A stretch of DNA of 33,415 nucleotides from positions 1-33,415 of IMG/VR virus record IMGVR_UViG_3300035670_000807; one strand, given 5' to 3'. This DNA is from a virus. A program made the position numbers and the translations under genes. Shown piece after piece: positions 1-5,863 of the stretch. The notes below the pieces were generated by a model. The model was not told where the DNA came from. It did not search any database and was given only the letters and a program-made list of their open reading frames with translations. The first letter of the stretch is position 1; the number at the start of each line of letters is the position of its first letter.

Positions 1-176
1 GCATCTTCTCAGGGATCATCGGTGCGGCCATCGGGCAGGGTCCGAACGCTGGTGCAGTCGGTGCGGCATCCGGGGCCATCGTCGGGGCTGGAAAGGGTGC
101 GTATGACACCAACAGTCGCCGGGGCAAGATTGTCACCAAATGCCTGCAAGGGCGGGGCTACTCGGTGCTGGAATGA
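1..176 (+). CDS. Glycine-zipper lipoprotein, 3' part only
   Basis: This is the C-terminal 57 codons or so of the same protein encoded complete at 32910-33263. Base 1 is the second base of a codon. It covers the Gly/Ala-rich helical hairpin (G-I-I-G-A-A-I-G-Q-G and A-A-S-G-A-I-V-G-A-G) and the C-terminal K-C-L-Q-G-R-G-Y segment. Its three differences from the right-hand copy are base substitutions that leave the frame intact. The stop overlaps the next start as ATGA. The gene is partial because the window begins inside it. Confidence 0.85.
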   Translation, partial: IFSGIIGAAIGQGPNAGAVGAASGAIVGAGKGAYDTNSRRGKIVTKCLQGRGYSVLE

Positions 177-325
177 CCTTAGATGAGTTTATCAACCGAC
201 GCTGGCGATTCGCTCCCCGCCTGCCTGATTGTCCACCCGAGGAGCGGCAAGACCCAAACGACGCATGGATCGACTATGAGAAAGAGGAGAGACTGAATGA
301 AGATGATCGACGAGATGAAGGATGA
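173..325 (+). CDS. Conserved 50-aa acidic mini-protein (left copy)
   Basis: The ATG overlaps the lipoprotein stop (ATGA), which favours this start over an upstream in-frame ATG at 140. The product begins MTLDEFINRRWRFAPRLPDC and ends in a charged tail rich in E, D and R. I recognise no domain. A second copy at 33260-33412 differs at 11 bases but changes only a few, mostly conservative residues (for example E/D and A/V). That pattern shows the reading frame is under selection. It is followed by a start codon inside its own 3' end. Confidence 0.75.
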   Translation: MTLDEFINRRWRFAPRLPDCPPEERQDPNDAWIDYEKEERLNEDDRRDEG

Positions 326-401
326 CCCGGAACCAATGTGGCTCAAGGTCTCCGCAATAGTGGTCGGTGTTCTGTTTGTGTTCACCATGGTGATGCTATG
401 A
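297..401 (+). CDS. 34-aa single-pass membrane mini-protein
   Basis: The frame starts at an ATG inside the end of the 50-aa gene and stops at 399-401, where the stop overlaps the next ATG (ATGA). The product has a charged N-terminus (MKMIDEMKDDPEP) followed by one hydrophobic helix, WLKVSAIVVGVLFVFTMVML, ending at the C-terminus. Function is unknown. Single-pass mini-proteins of this type are common in phage early regions. Coupling on both sides supports that it is translated. Confidence 0.6.
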   Translation: MKMIDEMKDDPEPMWLKVSAIVVGVLFVFTMVML

Positions 402-496
402 GGGTTTGGCGACTTTATAGGCACTACCGATTTCTGGGGCTCTCACGCCTCGCCGCACTAACCCACGCATGGAGAATTACCCGTGACTTCAAGTAA
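398..496 (+). CDS. 32-aa basic mini-protein
   Basis: The ATG overlaps the previous stop as ATGA, and the frame runs into the start of the ERF gene. The product is Arg-, Leu- and Trp-rich (MRVWRLYRHYRFLGLSRLAA and then LTHAWRITRDFK). It resembles short basic phage proteins of unknown role that carry an R-x-x-G-L-S-R motif. No function is assigned. Confidence rests on the tight overlaps and the non-random composition. Confidence 0.5.
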   Translation: MRVWRLYRHYRFLGLSRLAALTHAWRITRDFK

Positions 497-1058
497 ACAC
501 AAAAACATATTCGAGGCTTTGAACGCGGCCCAGGCCAACATGGGCAAGGTCGTGAAACAGTCTGAGAATCCGCACTTCCGGTCGTCCTATGCTGACCTCG
601 CAGATGTCATGCGAGTGGCCTTGCCTGCCCTTACCGCAGAGGGAATCTGTCTCTGGCACAAGATGGACACCTCTGGCGAGACGATGCTAATGGTCACCAC
701 TCTGACCCACGGGTCGAGCGAGACCGAAATATCTTGCGGAGTGCCCCTGATCGTCTCAAAAAACGATATGCAAGGGATGAAGTCTGCGACGACTTACGCC
801 AAGCGCATCGGGGTGGAGAGTCTCACCGGGATCGCACCCGAGGACGATGATGGCAACGCCGCCGCAAAAGCACCGCCACCGCCTCCCAAACCCAAGGTCA
901 AGCCCCAGATAGCAGACGACCGCCGCGAGACCCTCAAGCGCGTGTTTGAGGGCATCACGAAGATGGATGATCTGGTCGCCCTCTGGGAGACGATGACCAA
1001 CGAGGAACGGATCATCTTTGCGGACATGAAGGACATCACCAAGGAGAGACTTAAATGA
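483..1058 (+). CDS. erf: ERF-family single-strand annealing recombinase
   Basis: The 191-aa protein carries the hallmarks of the ERF superfamily. Near the N-terminus are N-P-H-F-R-S-S-Y-A-D-L-A and then A-L-P-A-L-T-A-E-G. About residues 99-125 give G-M-K-S-A-T-T-Y-A-K-R and G-I-A-P-E-D-D-D-G-N-A-A. A proline-rich linker (about 130-142) leads to a small helical C-terminal domain. ERF proteins anneal complementary single strands in phage recombination. The start is GTG with a GGAG upstream at normal spacing. With the YqaJ exonuclease and SSB-like gene downstream it forms a recombination module, probably acting in place of RecA-dependent functions during replication or circularisation. Confidence 0.92.
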   Translation: MTSSKHKNIFEALNAAQANMGKVVKQSENPHFRSSYADLADVMRVALPALTAEGICLWHKMDTSGETMLMVTTLTHGSSETEISCGVPLIVSKNDMQGMKSATTYAKRIGVESLTGIAPEDDDGNAAAKAPPPPPKPKVKPQIADDRRETLKRVFEGITKMDDLVALWETMTNEERIIFADMKDITKERLK

Positions 1059-1324
1059 TCGACCCAAGCGAAAACATTGTGCGGGCAGAGGCCGCAATCA
1101 AAGTCATGCGGGAAACACTCCAGCCTATGAACGCCGAGGACTACGAGTCCCTGGTCGAGCAGGCCAGGATCGTGCAAGACATGATGTTCCAGATCGAGCG
1201 GTGGGCAATCGCCAAGACCGAGATGGAGGACGACTGGGCCGAGCGCGAAGCATCGTTCCGGGGCCTGCTCAACGGACTCAAGGGCGTGATGACCGAGATC
1301 GAGAGAAAGGTGGGTGTCAAATGA
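1055..1324 (+). CDS. Small helical protein of unknown function
   Basis: The 89-aa frame is coupled to erf by an ATGA overlap. The product is almost entirely charged helix, probably coiled coil: acidic and basic residues alternate with heptad-spaced L, I, V and M. I see no catalytic motif. Its position inside the recombination operon suggests an accessory role in DNA metabolism, which is inference only. Confidence 0.8.
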   Translation: MIDPSENIVRAEAAIKVMRETLQPMNAEDYESLVEQARIVQDMMFQIERWAIAKTEMEDDWAEREASFRGLLNGLKGVMTEIERKVGVK

Positions 1325-1518
1325 GCCAGACCGAGTGGATACTAGAGAACCTGCGTAAGCGACCACTCACTCCGCTAGATGCTCTCCAGGGGTGTGGATG
1401 CCTGCGGCTCGCCGCAAGAATCCTCGAACTTAAAAGCAGGGGTCACAATATCGTGCGCGAAATGGTCACCGATGGCGACCGAACCTTTGCGCGTTATCGT
1501 CTGGCGAGGTCGAAATGA
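1321..1518 (+). CDS. Small helix-turn-helix protein
   Basis: The 65-aa product starts at the ATG overlapping the previous stop (ATGA); a longer in-frame start at 1201 lies wholly inside the upstream gene and is less likely. The order T-E-W-I-L-E-N-L-R, P-L-T-P-L-D-A-L, C-L-R-L-A-A-R-I-L-E-L-K-S-R-G-H then a basic strand matches the short winged-helix family common in phages (HTH_39 type). It probably binds nucleic acid. The target is unknown. Confidence 0.75.
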   Translation: MSQTEWILENLRKRPLTPLDALQGCGCLRLAARILELKSRGHNIVREMVTDGDRTFARYRLARSK

Positions 1519-1730
1519 GAGCGATCCTAATCGGCCTTATAAGCGGTCTGGTGGCCTCCTGGGTGGTCTTGAAGGTCACGCCCTCAAAAGCATCGGCAGA
1601 GGCCCTCATAGCGGCCTACGACCAGGGGAAACAGGATGCCCTGCGGACGAACCCCGTCTCCATGGACTTAGAGATGGTCTGTCTGAACCTCTGGGCAAAC
1701 AAACAACCGACCCAATGGGGGCAGAGATGA
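1515..1730 (+). CDS. Small N-terminally anchored protein
   Basis: The 71-aa protein starts at an ATGA overlap. The N-terminus, MRAILIGLISGLVASWVVLK, is a single hydrophobic segment that could be a signal anchor. The remainder is soluble, with a YDQGKQDAL motif and a Cys at about residue 56. I recognise no family. Similar membrane-anchored small ORFs are frequent in phage early operons. Confidence 0.65.
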   Translation: MRAILIGLISGLVASWVVLKVTPSKASAEALIAAYDQGKQDALRTNPVSMDLEMVCLNLWANKQPTQWGQR

Positions 1731-1975
1731 CCAGGGATGAAGTCGCCGAGATTGTCCACGGGATGCCGCAGGGGATGGATGCGGACGATTATCTGGTCGA
1801 ACTGGTGAATCGAGCCCTCCGCAAGCGGCAATGGGATTTTGTTGCGCGGGGCCATGTTCTCGACTTCAAGCAGAGGGAGTGGGTCGGCCTCACCGATAAG
1901 GAGATTAACGAGTGCTGGGCCTCTGGCTATGTTGTCACAATGGTCGAACAGAAACTCAAGGAGAAAAACGCATGA
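1727..1975 (+). CDS. Conserved phage protein, unknown function
   Basis: The 82-aa product starts at the ATG overlapping the previous stop. It ends with a G-L-T-D-K-E-I-N-E-C-W motif followed by a helix. This resembles a short C-terminal module seen in many small phage proteins, in which a T-D-x-E-I motif precedes an aromatic residue. No enzymatic residues are evident. It is coupled upstream and downstream by ATGA overlaps. Confidence 0.75.
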   Translation: MTRDEVAEIVHGMPQGMDADDYLVELVNRALRKRQWDFVARGHVLDFKQREWVGLTDKEINECWASGYVVTMVEQKLKEKNA

Positions 1976-2655
1976 GCGATTTCAAAGAAATGCGGTCACC
2001 CAACGCCCTCCAGGGCACGGGGGCATGGTTCAACGCCCGCACAGGCCACCTCACCGCAAGTCGTATGCGGCAGGCAATGGCCTATCTCAAACAGTCTGAG
2101 AAGGACAAAGAGGCCGGGAAGATGCGGGAGGATCGTGCGGAGAGGAAAAACCTCAAGATCGAGGTTCTCGCGGAGCGCATGACCGGGGACATTGTGGAGA
2201 AGTATGTCAACGCCGCAATGCAATGGGGTATCGAGCAAGAGGCCAACGCAAAGGCGGCTTATGAGGCCGCGACCGGGCGCATCGTGACGGATGTGGGGTT
2301 CGTTCTCCATCCAACGATTGAGTGGCTAGGCGCGTCTCCAGACGGTTTTGTGGGTGACGGTCTCATCGAAATCAAGGCTCCCACGACTGGGACGCACCTG
2401 CAATGGATTCTGGATGGTGTCGTGCCCGAGGAGCATATTCCTCAGATGACCCTGCAATGCGCCTGTACAAAGCGGGGATGGGTGGATTTCGTCTCATACG
2501 ATCCTCGGGTCGCAGAGGCGCAACAACTGTTCGTGCGGAGGTTCTATCCTACGGACGAGCAAATCGAAACGGTCGAGCGTGAGGCAAAACTGTTTCTGGC
2601 AGAAGTAGAGGGTCTTTTCCAATTAATCACACAGAGAGAGATGGTGGAACTATGA
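1972..2655 (+). CDS. YqaJ-family phage exonuclease
   Basis: The 227-aa protein matches the YqaJ viral recombinase family, lambda-exonuclease-like PD-(D/E)XK nucleases. Visible motifs are W-F-N-A-R-T-G-H-L-T-A-S at 19-30, a W-G-I-E-Q-E-A-N-A helix at 85-93, A-S-P-D-G with catalytic Asp124, and L-I-E-I-K with Glu133 and Lys135. A core helix follows (Q-M-T-L-Q-C at 158-163). The enzyme would resect dsDNA ends to feed the ERF annealase two genes upstream, the exo/beta pairing known from lambda. The start at 1972 is set by the ATGA overlap; an upstream in-frame start at 1912 lies inside the preceding gene. Confidence 0.92.
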   Translation: MSDFKEMRSPNALQGTGAWFNARTGHLTASRMRQAMAYLKQSEKDKEAGKMREDRAERKNLKIEVLAERMTGDIVEKYVNAAMQWGIEQEANAKAAYEAATGRIVTDVGFVLHPTIEWLGASPDGFVGDGLIEIKAPTTGTHLQWILDGVVPEEHIPQMTLQCACTKRGWVDFVSYDPRVAEAQQLFVRRFYPTDEQIETVEREAKLFLAEVEGLFQLITQREMVEL

Positions 2656-2906
2656 GCGGAATCTGGAAAGAAGTGATCGTGTCGACGGGCGAGTATCAGA
2701 CCCCAGACGGACAAACCAAGCAGAGATGGGCCAAGTGTGGAATCGTGATTCAGAAACCGAACGGGTCTCTGTCGATGAAACTTGACCTTTTCCCGCAATG
2801 GTTCACCCTGGCAGACCCCAGGCCGAAAGACGACAAACCTCGGGCGCGAACAGTATCACAGGGTGATCCTTTTGCGGGATTGGATGACGACATCCCGAAC
2901 TTTTAA
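2652..2906 (+). CDS. SSB-like protein with acidic C-terminal tip
   Basis: The 84-aa protein has a short beta-rich body (KEVIVSTGEYQTPDGQTKQR, then W-A-K-C-G-I-V-I and a strand ending L-D-L-F-P) that could be a reduced OB fold. A disordered basic linker leads to the tail F-A-G-L-D-D-D-I-P-N-F. That tail is very close to the D-D-D-I-P-F tip with which bacterial SSB recruits partners; here there is one extra Asn. Being last in the erf/exonuclease operon fits an ssDNA-binding role. The body is too short for a typical SSB, so the call rests on tip and context. Confidence 0.65.
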   Translation: MSGIWKEVIVSTGEYQTPDGQTKQRWAKCGIVIQKPNGSLSMKLDLFPQWFTLADPRPKDDKPRARTVSQGDPFAGLDDDIPNF

Positions 2907-2957
2907 GCGATCTGAATGCGAACGCAATGCGGATGCAATGCCAACGCATCCGTATTG

Positions 2958-2985
2958 TTGAACTTCAAGCAATTTGTGGTATCTT
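2958..2985 (+). promoter_or_regulatory. Sigma70-like promoter for the 2992-3106 RNA
   Basis: A -35 TTGAAC at 2958-2963 and a -10 TATCTT at 2980-2985 are separated by 16 bp, with a TG two bases upstream of the -10 (extended -10). Transcription would begin at about 2992, just before the first strand of the long stem. This is one of the two best promoter matches I found in the window. Confidence 0.6.
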
Positions 2986-2991
2986 AGGCGT

Positions 2992-3106
2992 GTCGGAATT
3001 GAGACCCCGGCATCTGGTGGGAAAGAACCTCTAAGTGAGGGTTTGTTGTCATCGTCCCACCCGATGCTGGCCTCTCAAGCCCAAATCCTCACTTAGGGGT
3101 TTTTTT
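2992..3106 (+). ncRNA. Candidate structured leader or small RNA with two competing stems
   Basis: No gene occupies 2907-3106. Stem 1 pairs 2999-3022 with 3055-3078 (21 of 24 positions pair, including one G-U). Stem 2 pairs 3028-3045, inside the loop of stem 1, with 3082-3099 (18 positions, with two G-U). Stem 2 is followed by seven T residues. The two stems interleave, and the connecting loops (5 and 3 nt) look too short for both to form fully. The RNA therefore looks bistable: stem 2 would be a terminator and stem 1 an antiterminator, or the whole is a ~115-nt small RNA. I match it to no known family. Confidence 0.6.
3028..3106 (+). terminator. Intrinsic terminator with long loop, part of the bistable RNA
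   Basis: An 18-position stem (3028-3045 with 3082-3099) encloses a 36-nt loop and is followed directly by T at 3100-3106. The 3' strand also contains AGGGG seven bases before an ATG at 3107, so stem 2 would hide that possible ribosome site too. Confidence 0.55.
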
Positions 3107-3235
3107 ATGGGCAATCCGACTGCGGCTGGGTTCGGGAGGATAAACACCGGGGGCCCAGACCAAAGAGCAGACCGGGGGGATAGATCGGGAAGGACTGCAA
3201 CGAGGCGGCGAAGTCAGCACCTCACAGATCGATAA
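3107..3235 (+). CDS. Doubtful 42-aa basic ORF after the terminator
   Basis: An ATG directly after the T run opens a 42-codon frame rich in Gly, Arg and Thr. AGGGG seven bases upstream could serve as a ribosome site, but it lies in the terminator stem. The composition looks low-complexity, no family is recognised, and the stop is not coupled to anything. It may be untranslated RNA instead. Confidence 0.2.
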   Translation: MGNPTAAGFGRINTGGPDQRADRGDRSGRTATRRRSQHLTDR

Positions 3236-3351
3236 GGCTGGCGAGTCTATGCGGCTCCGAAGGCGAAGCGCGTAGTAAAGGAAGATTCGGTCTGTCCGAG
3301 GGATAGGCTGAGTCTTGCCCACCAAAGGCGAAGATATATAAGGGAGATGTG
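3236..3351 (+). other. Purine-rich non-coding leader before queD
   Basis: No convincing gene lies between 3107 and 3351. The stretch has the heptamer GGCGAAG three times (3207-3213, 3262-3268, 3327-3333), short hairpins such as TCGG-TCTGT-CCGA, and a TCTTGCC/GGCGAAGA pairing near 3312-3334. It may be a structured 5' untranslated region of queD. I could not match it to the preQ1 riboswitch patterns I know. Confidence 0.35.
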
Positions 3352-3675
3352 ATGGAGATGTGGGTCGAGGCGGTATGTGAGATGGCGCATCGGGTGGATG
3401 ACCCGATTGGAATTCCAAGATTGCATGGGCACTCATATTGGGTGCGGCTTTATGTTGAAAGCGATGTCGACCAGATTGTTTCGGCAATACAGGTGCAGGC
3501 AGACCTCCGCAGGCACTTGCGGACTGTTGACCACTCTCTGATGAACGACACCCTTCCCTCTGGGACGATGGAAGAACTCGCCAGATGGGTCGCCGTGCAA
3601 ATGTCGGGCTGGAAAGTGACCAGGGTGGCGATTGAGCGCAAATCGCTAGGGGTCGGCGTGGAGTTTCGGGTGTGA
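3352..3675 (+). CDS. queD: QueD-like 6-carboxytetrahydropterin synthase homologue
   Basis: The 107-aa protein has the QueD/PTPS core: A-H-R at 12-14, L-H-G-H-S-Y at 24-29 (zinc histidines), D-H-S-L-M-N-D for the catalytic His region, then T-M-E-E-L-A-R-W and a late Glu in A-I-E-R-K. QueD makes the pterin intermediate on the path to preQ0. The residue normally occupied by the catalytic Cys (C-x-x-L-H-G-H) is Ile21 here, so activity may be altered or supplied differently. AGGGAG at 3341-3346 is 5 nt from ATG 3352, favouring it over GTG 3349. The dpdA-like gene starts inside its stop codon (GTGA). Confidence 0.75.
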   Translation: MEMWVEAVCEMAHRVDDPIGIPRLHGHSYWVRLYVESDVDQIVSAIQVQADLRRHLRTVDHSLMNDTLPSGTMEELARWVAVQMSGWKVTRVAIERKSLGVGVEFRV

Positions 3676-4361
3676 TCCATTACCATGGCACTCCGATCAC
3701 CCCGAGGGCAAAACTGCTGGAAATGTCTGGTCGGCACTTTTGCGTTTCGTTTGCTGACCCAAGAGACCTTGTGACTTGTCTCGAAATTGGGCAATCTCTA
3801 ATGATGGACAACGGGGCCTTCACCGCATACACCAAGGGCAAACCTTTGGATGAGGCTGGATTCGAGGCATGGTGCGAGCAATATCTCTGCGCTCCGAATT
3901 GGGCCGTGATCCCTGATGTCATTGGCGGAACAGTAGAGGAGCAACGAGCCCTCATCGGCAGATGGACTTTCCCGGTCGACTTGTCTGCTCCGGTCTGGCA
4001 TCTTCACTTGCCAATCGAGTGGCTTTTAGAACTTTGCGACCGTTTTCCAAAGGTCTGCCTGGGTTCGAGCGGCGACTTCTGGCAGATTGGCACTCGCAAG
4101 TGGACGCAGAGGATGGATCAAGTCTTTGAGGCCCTCTCGAAACACAGACGGTTCATCCCCTGGATTCATGGGATGCGGATGTTGGGGCAGGCCGATGGTG
4201 TTTGGCCCCTTGCGTCTGCCGACTCATCGAACATTGCGCGACACCATGCCGAACTCAGAATAAGCCCGGAGGTTATGGCGCAAAGGATCGACGCAATACA
4301 ACCCGCAAGGAAGTGGAAACCTAGTCCGCAAATCAGTTTGTTGGAGGAAGCAAATGGATGA
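3672..4361 (+). CDS. dpdA: DpdA-like transglycosylase (7-deazaguanine insertion into DNA)
   Basis: The 229-aa product fits the tRNA-guanine transglycosylase superfamily as phage DpdA versions do. M-M-D-N-G-A-F at 44-50 corresponds to the base-binding Asp loop. V-I-P-D-V-I-G-G is at 79-86, L-G-S-S-G-D at 130-135, I-H-G-M-R-M-L-G at 165-172 and S-A-D-S-S-N at 182-187, with Asp184 as the likely nucleophile. DpdA enzymes exchange guanine in DNA for a 7-deazaguanine, which blocks restriction enzymes. Start is GTG at the GTGA overlap with queD. FolE, QueE and QueC are not in the window, so precursors would come from the host. Assignment to a DpdA subgroup needs a profile search. Confidence 0.65.
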   Translation: MIHYHGTPITPRAKLLEMSGRHFCVSFADPRDLVTCLEIGQSLMMDNGAFTAYTKGKPLDEAGFEAWCEQYLCAPNWAVIPDVIGGTVEEQRALIGRWTFPVDLSAPVWHLHLPIEWLLELCDRFPKVCLGSSGDFWQIGTRKWTQRMDQVFEALSKHRRFIPWIHGMRMLGQADGVWPLASADSSNIARHHAELRISPEVMAQRIDAIQPARKWKPSPQISLLEEANG

Positions 4362-4734
4362 TTTTGAGACATTCTGGGCCGCATGGCCTCGCAAGGTCGC
4401 CAAGGCAGAGGCTCGCAAGGCGTGGGCTCAGACCGCCAGGGTTCGCCCTGATCTGCAAACCATTCTGAAAGCAATCACGGCGGCATCTGGCACAGAGCAG
4501 TGGATGAGGGGCAACGGTCAATTTATCCCTCACGCCGCCACTTGGCTACGCGGTGAGCGGTGGGAGGACGAGCATGAGGTTCGGCTTGCGGGTGTGGTCA
4601 ACGAGAAACCCTGGCATGAGACTGCCACGGGGATCGAGGCCAAGGGTGCGGAACTCGGCATCTTCCCGACCAATTTCGACTCCTGGCCCGCATTTAAGCA
4701 GGCAGTCATGCACCAAGTGATGAAGGCCGCATGA
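4354..4734 (+). CDS. Replication-protein C-terminal-like domain protein
   Basis: The 126-aa protein opens with F-W-A-A-W-P-R-K-V-A-K-A-E-A-R-K-A-W and has F-I-P-H-A-A-T-W-L-R-G-E-R-W-E-D-E at about 48-64. This pair of motifs is typical of the C-terminal part of phage replication initiators and DnaT-like helicase loaders, where they follow an HTH domain. Here the module stands alone. It might load the host helicase onto phage DNA; that is inference. It overlaps dpdA by 8 nt and the next gene by ATGA. Confidence 0.7.
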   Translation: MDDFETFWAAWPRKVAKAEARKAWAQTARVRPDLQTILKAITAASGTEQWMRGNGQFIPHAATWLRGERWEDEHEVRLAGVVNEKPWHETATGIEAKGAELGIFPTNFDSWPAFKQAVMHQVMKAA

Positions 4735-4964
4735 CCTGTCGAGACTGCGCCTCACGCGAGCAGGGTTATCACGGCATTTTCGATGTGTCGTGCCCGCAAT
4801 GTCGAACGGCAATAGCATTGTCTGAGAAATGCAAACTCGCCCGCAAACAGATGGTCGACCGGATGCTCAACAAATGGGGAGAGACTGTCGGCTGGGAGGC
4901 TGAACCTCATTGCGGATGCGCTAGGGTTTGCGTACGAAAACAACGAATAAAGGACGACAAATGA
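4731..4964 (+). CDS. Cys-rich zinc-ribbon-like protein
   Basis: The 77-aa protein has paired cysteines: C-R-D-C near the N-terminus, C-P-Q-C at about 21-24, a central helix with one more Cys, and H-C-G-C-A-R-V-C near the C-terminus. The Cys pairs suggest one or two small zinc sites. Similar short proteins with a G-Y-H-G motif are common next to phage replication genes. The role is unknown. It is coupled on both sides by ATGA. Confidence 0.8.
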   Translation: MTCRDCASREQGYHGIFDVSCPQCRTAIALSEKCKLARKQMVDRMLNKWGETVGWEAEPHCGCARVCVRKQRIKDDK

Positions 4965-5185
4965 ATCTGAGCCCAAGGGAAAAAACAATCATCGACTTTT
5001 TGAGTGAGATGCGAACCGCAAAGGAGATTGCGGAAAAACTCGGCGTTAAAAATCCACCGAGCGAGGTTATTGCCCGCCTCAAAAACATGAAACTGATTGA
5101 GCGCATCGACATCCCCAATCGAGATGTCTTATACAAAGCAACGCCCTGGCAGAATCGACCTTGTGTCTTAGGGGTGCGATTCTGA
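4961..5185 (+). CDS. Small winged-helix DNA-binding protein
   Basis: The 74-aa product starts at the ATGA overlap; an upstream in-frame ATG at 4928 lies inside the Cys-rich gene. Its order matches a winged-helix fold: helix 1 E-K-T-I-I-D-F-L, helix 2 T-A-K-E-I-A-E-K-L-G, recognition helix S-E-V-I-A-R-L-K, then a K-L-I-E-R wing strand. No enzymatic motif is visible. It may be a regulator or a replication accessory. Confidence 0.7.
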   Translation: MNLSPREKTIIDFLSEMRTAKEIAEKLGVKNPPSEVIARLKNMKLIERIDIPNRDVLYKATPWQNRPCVLGVRF

Positions 5186-5475
5186 TGTGGCGCAATAAGC
5201 GACTACTGGAAATAGTCCGCGAGTCACCCTGTCAGCATTGCGGGATCGAGGATGGCACGGTGGTCGCCGCTCACTCTAATCAACTCCGAGATGGCAAGGG
5301 CCGGGGCATAAAAGCCCACGATTACAGGATCGCGGCCCTCTGCTTTAAGTGTCACTACGAGATCGACCAAGGTGCTGGTCTCGCTAAATTTCAAAGGCTG
5401 GAGATATGGGAAGAAGCGCACAGGAAAACAGTGGGGTGGCTTTTCGAGGGCGGGAGAATAAGCGTCAATGGATGA
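5185..5475 (+). CDS. YbcO/DUF1364-like putative nuclease
   Basis: The ATG at 5185 shares its A with the previous stop (TGATG); a TTG at 5161 would be the alternative. The 96-aa protein has C-x2-C (residues 19-22), A-H-S-N followed by G-K-G-x-G-I-K, then A-L-C-F-K-C-H-Y-E-I-D. These are the motifs of the YbcO/DUF1364 family, a metal-dependent HNH-like nuclease from lambdoid prophages. It probably acts on branched or replicating phage DNA. Confidence 0.82.
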   Translation: MWRNKRLLEIVRESPCQHCGIEDGTVVAAHSNQLRDGKGRGIKAHDYRIAALCFKCHYEIDQGAGLAKFQRLEIWEEAHRKTVGWLFEGGRISVNG

Positions 5476-5558
5476 AGTGCAAGAATTGTGCGGGTCGGAT
5501 GCTAAAGAAACCTTTTCGCAAATATTGTTGCGGATGCAATAAACTGTTCAAGATATGA
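5472..5558 (+). CDS. 28-aa zinc-knuckle-like mini-protein
   Basis: The frame opens with ATG overlapping the YbcO-like stop (ATGA) and closes with a TGA that overlaps the next ATG. The product begins MKCKNCAGRM and contains K-Y-C-C-G-C-N-K-L. The C-x2-C and C-C-x-C pairs at this spacing could hold one zinc ion. It is too short for routine gene callers. Perfect coupling at both ends supports that it is real. Confidence 0.6.
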   Translation: MKCKNCAGRMLKKPFRKYCCGCNKLFKI

Positions 5559-5863
5559 CTCCGACCCAACTGACCCTAAAAAAACTCAGAGACGATGGGT
5601 GGCTCGCCGAGGTGGTAGAGCGATGGGTTCCGGGCGCAAACATCCGCAAAGACCTATTCGGCTGGATCGACATCGTGGCCCTGAGAGATGGGCAAACCTT
5701 GGCGGTGCAATGCACCTCCTACTCCAACATCTCAGCCCGCTCAAAAAAGATTGCGGAATCAGAAACAGTCGCCCAGGTTCGCAAGGCTGGATGGAGCATC
5801 TGGGTAATCGGCTGGAGGAAGGTCAACAACAGATGGACGGACAAGACGGTGGACTTATCGTGA
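5555..5863 (+). CDS. PD-(D/E)XK nuclease-like protein, possibly degenerate
   Basis: The 102-aa product has a restriction-endonuclease-like layout: an N-terminal helix, R-K-D-L-F-G-W-I-D-I-V-A-L with a candidate catalytic Asp, then T-L-A-V-Q-C-T-S where a nuclease would have E-x-K, and a helix ending in W-S-I-W-V-I-G-W. The Q-x-C replacement suggests a variant or inactive site. Families of this shape occur in phages as VRR-NUC or resolvase-like proteins. Start is at the ATGA overlap. Confidence 0.65.
   Translation: MTPTQLTLKKLRDDGWLAEVVERWVPGANIRKDLFGWIDIVALRDGQTLAVQCTSYSNISARSKKIAESETVAQVRKAGWSIWVIGWRKVNNRWTDKTVDLS

Larger units (their letters stand above)
1..328. repeat. Left copy of the near-identical terminal repeat
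   Basis: This segment aligns without gaps to 33088-33415, with 14 substitutions by eye. Three fall in the lipoprotein 3' end and eleven in the 50-aa gene; the last ~45 bases are identical. It carries the end of the lipoprotein gene, the 50-aa gene and the start of the 34-aa gene. The most likely reading is the overlap of a circular genome assembled from two variants. A true duplication is possible. Confidence 0.9.

Noticed and set aside
1-328. Exact direct terminal repeats of a T7-type packaged genome
   Set aside because: The copies differ at 14 positions, and the terminase genes are Nu1/GpA-like, which points to cos packaging.
2999-3099. A fully formed H-type pseudoknot with both long stems
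   Set aside because: The linkers (5 and 3 nt) cannot span stems of 18 to 24 positions, so alternative conformations or partial pairing are more plausible.
3107-3351. preQ1 riboswitch in front of queD
   Set aside because: The leader does not show the known short preQ1-I or preQ1-II sequence patterns. A computed covariance search is still needed.
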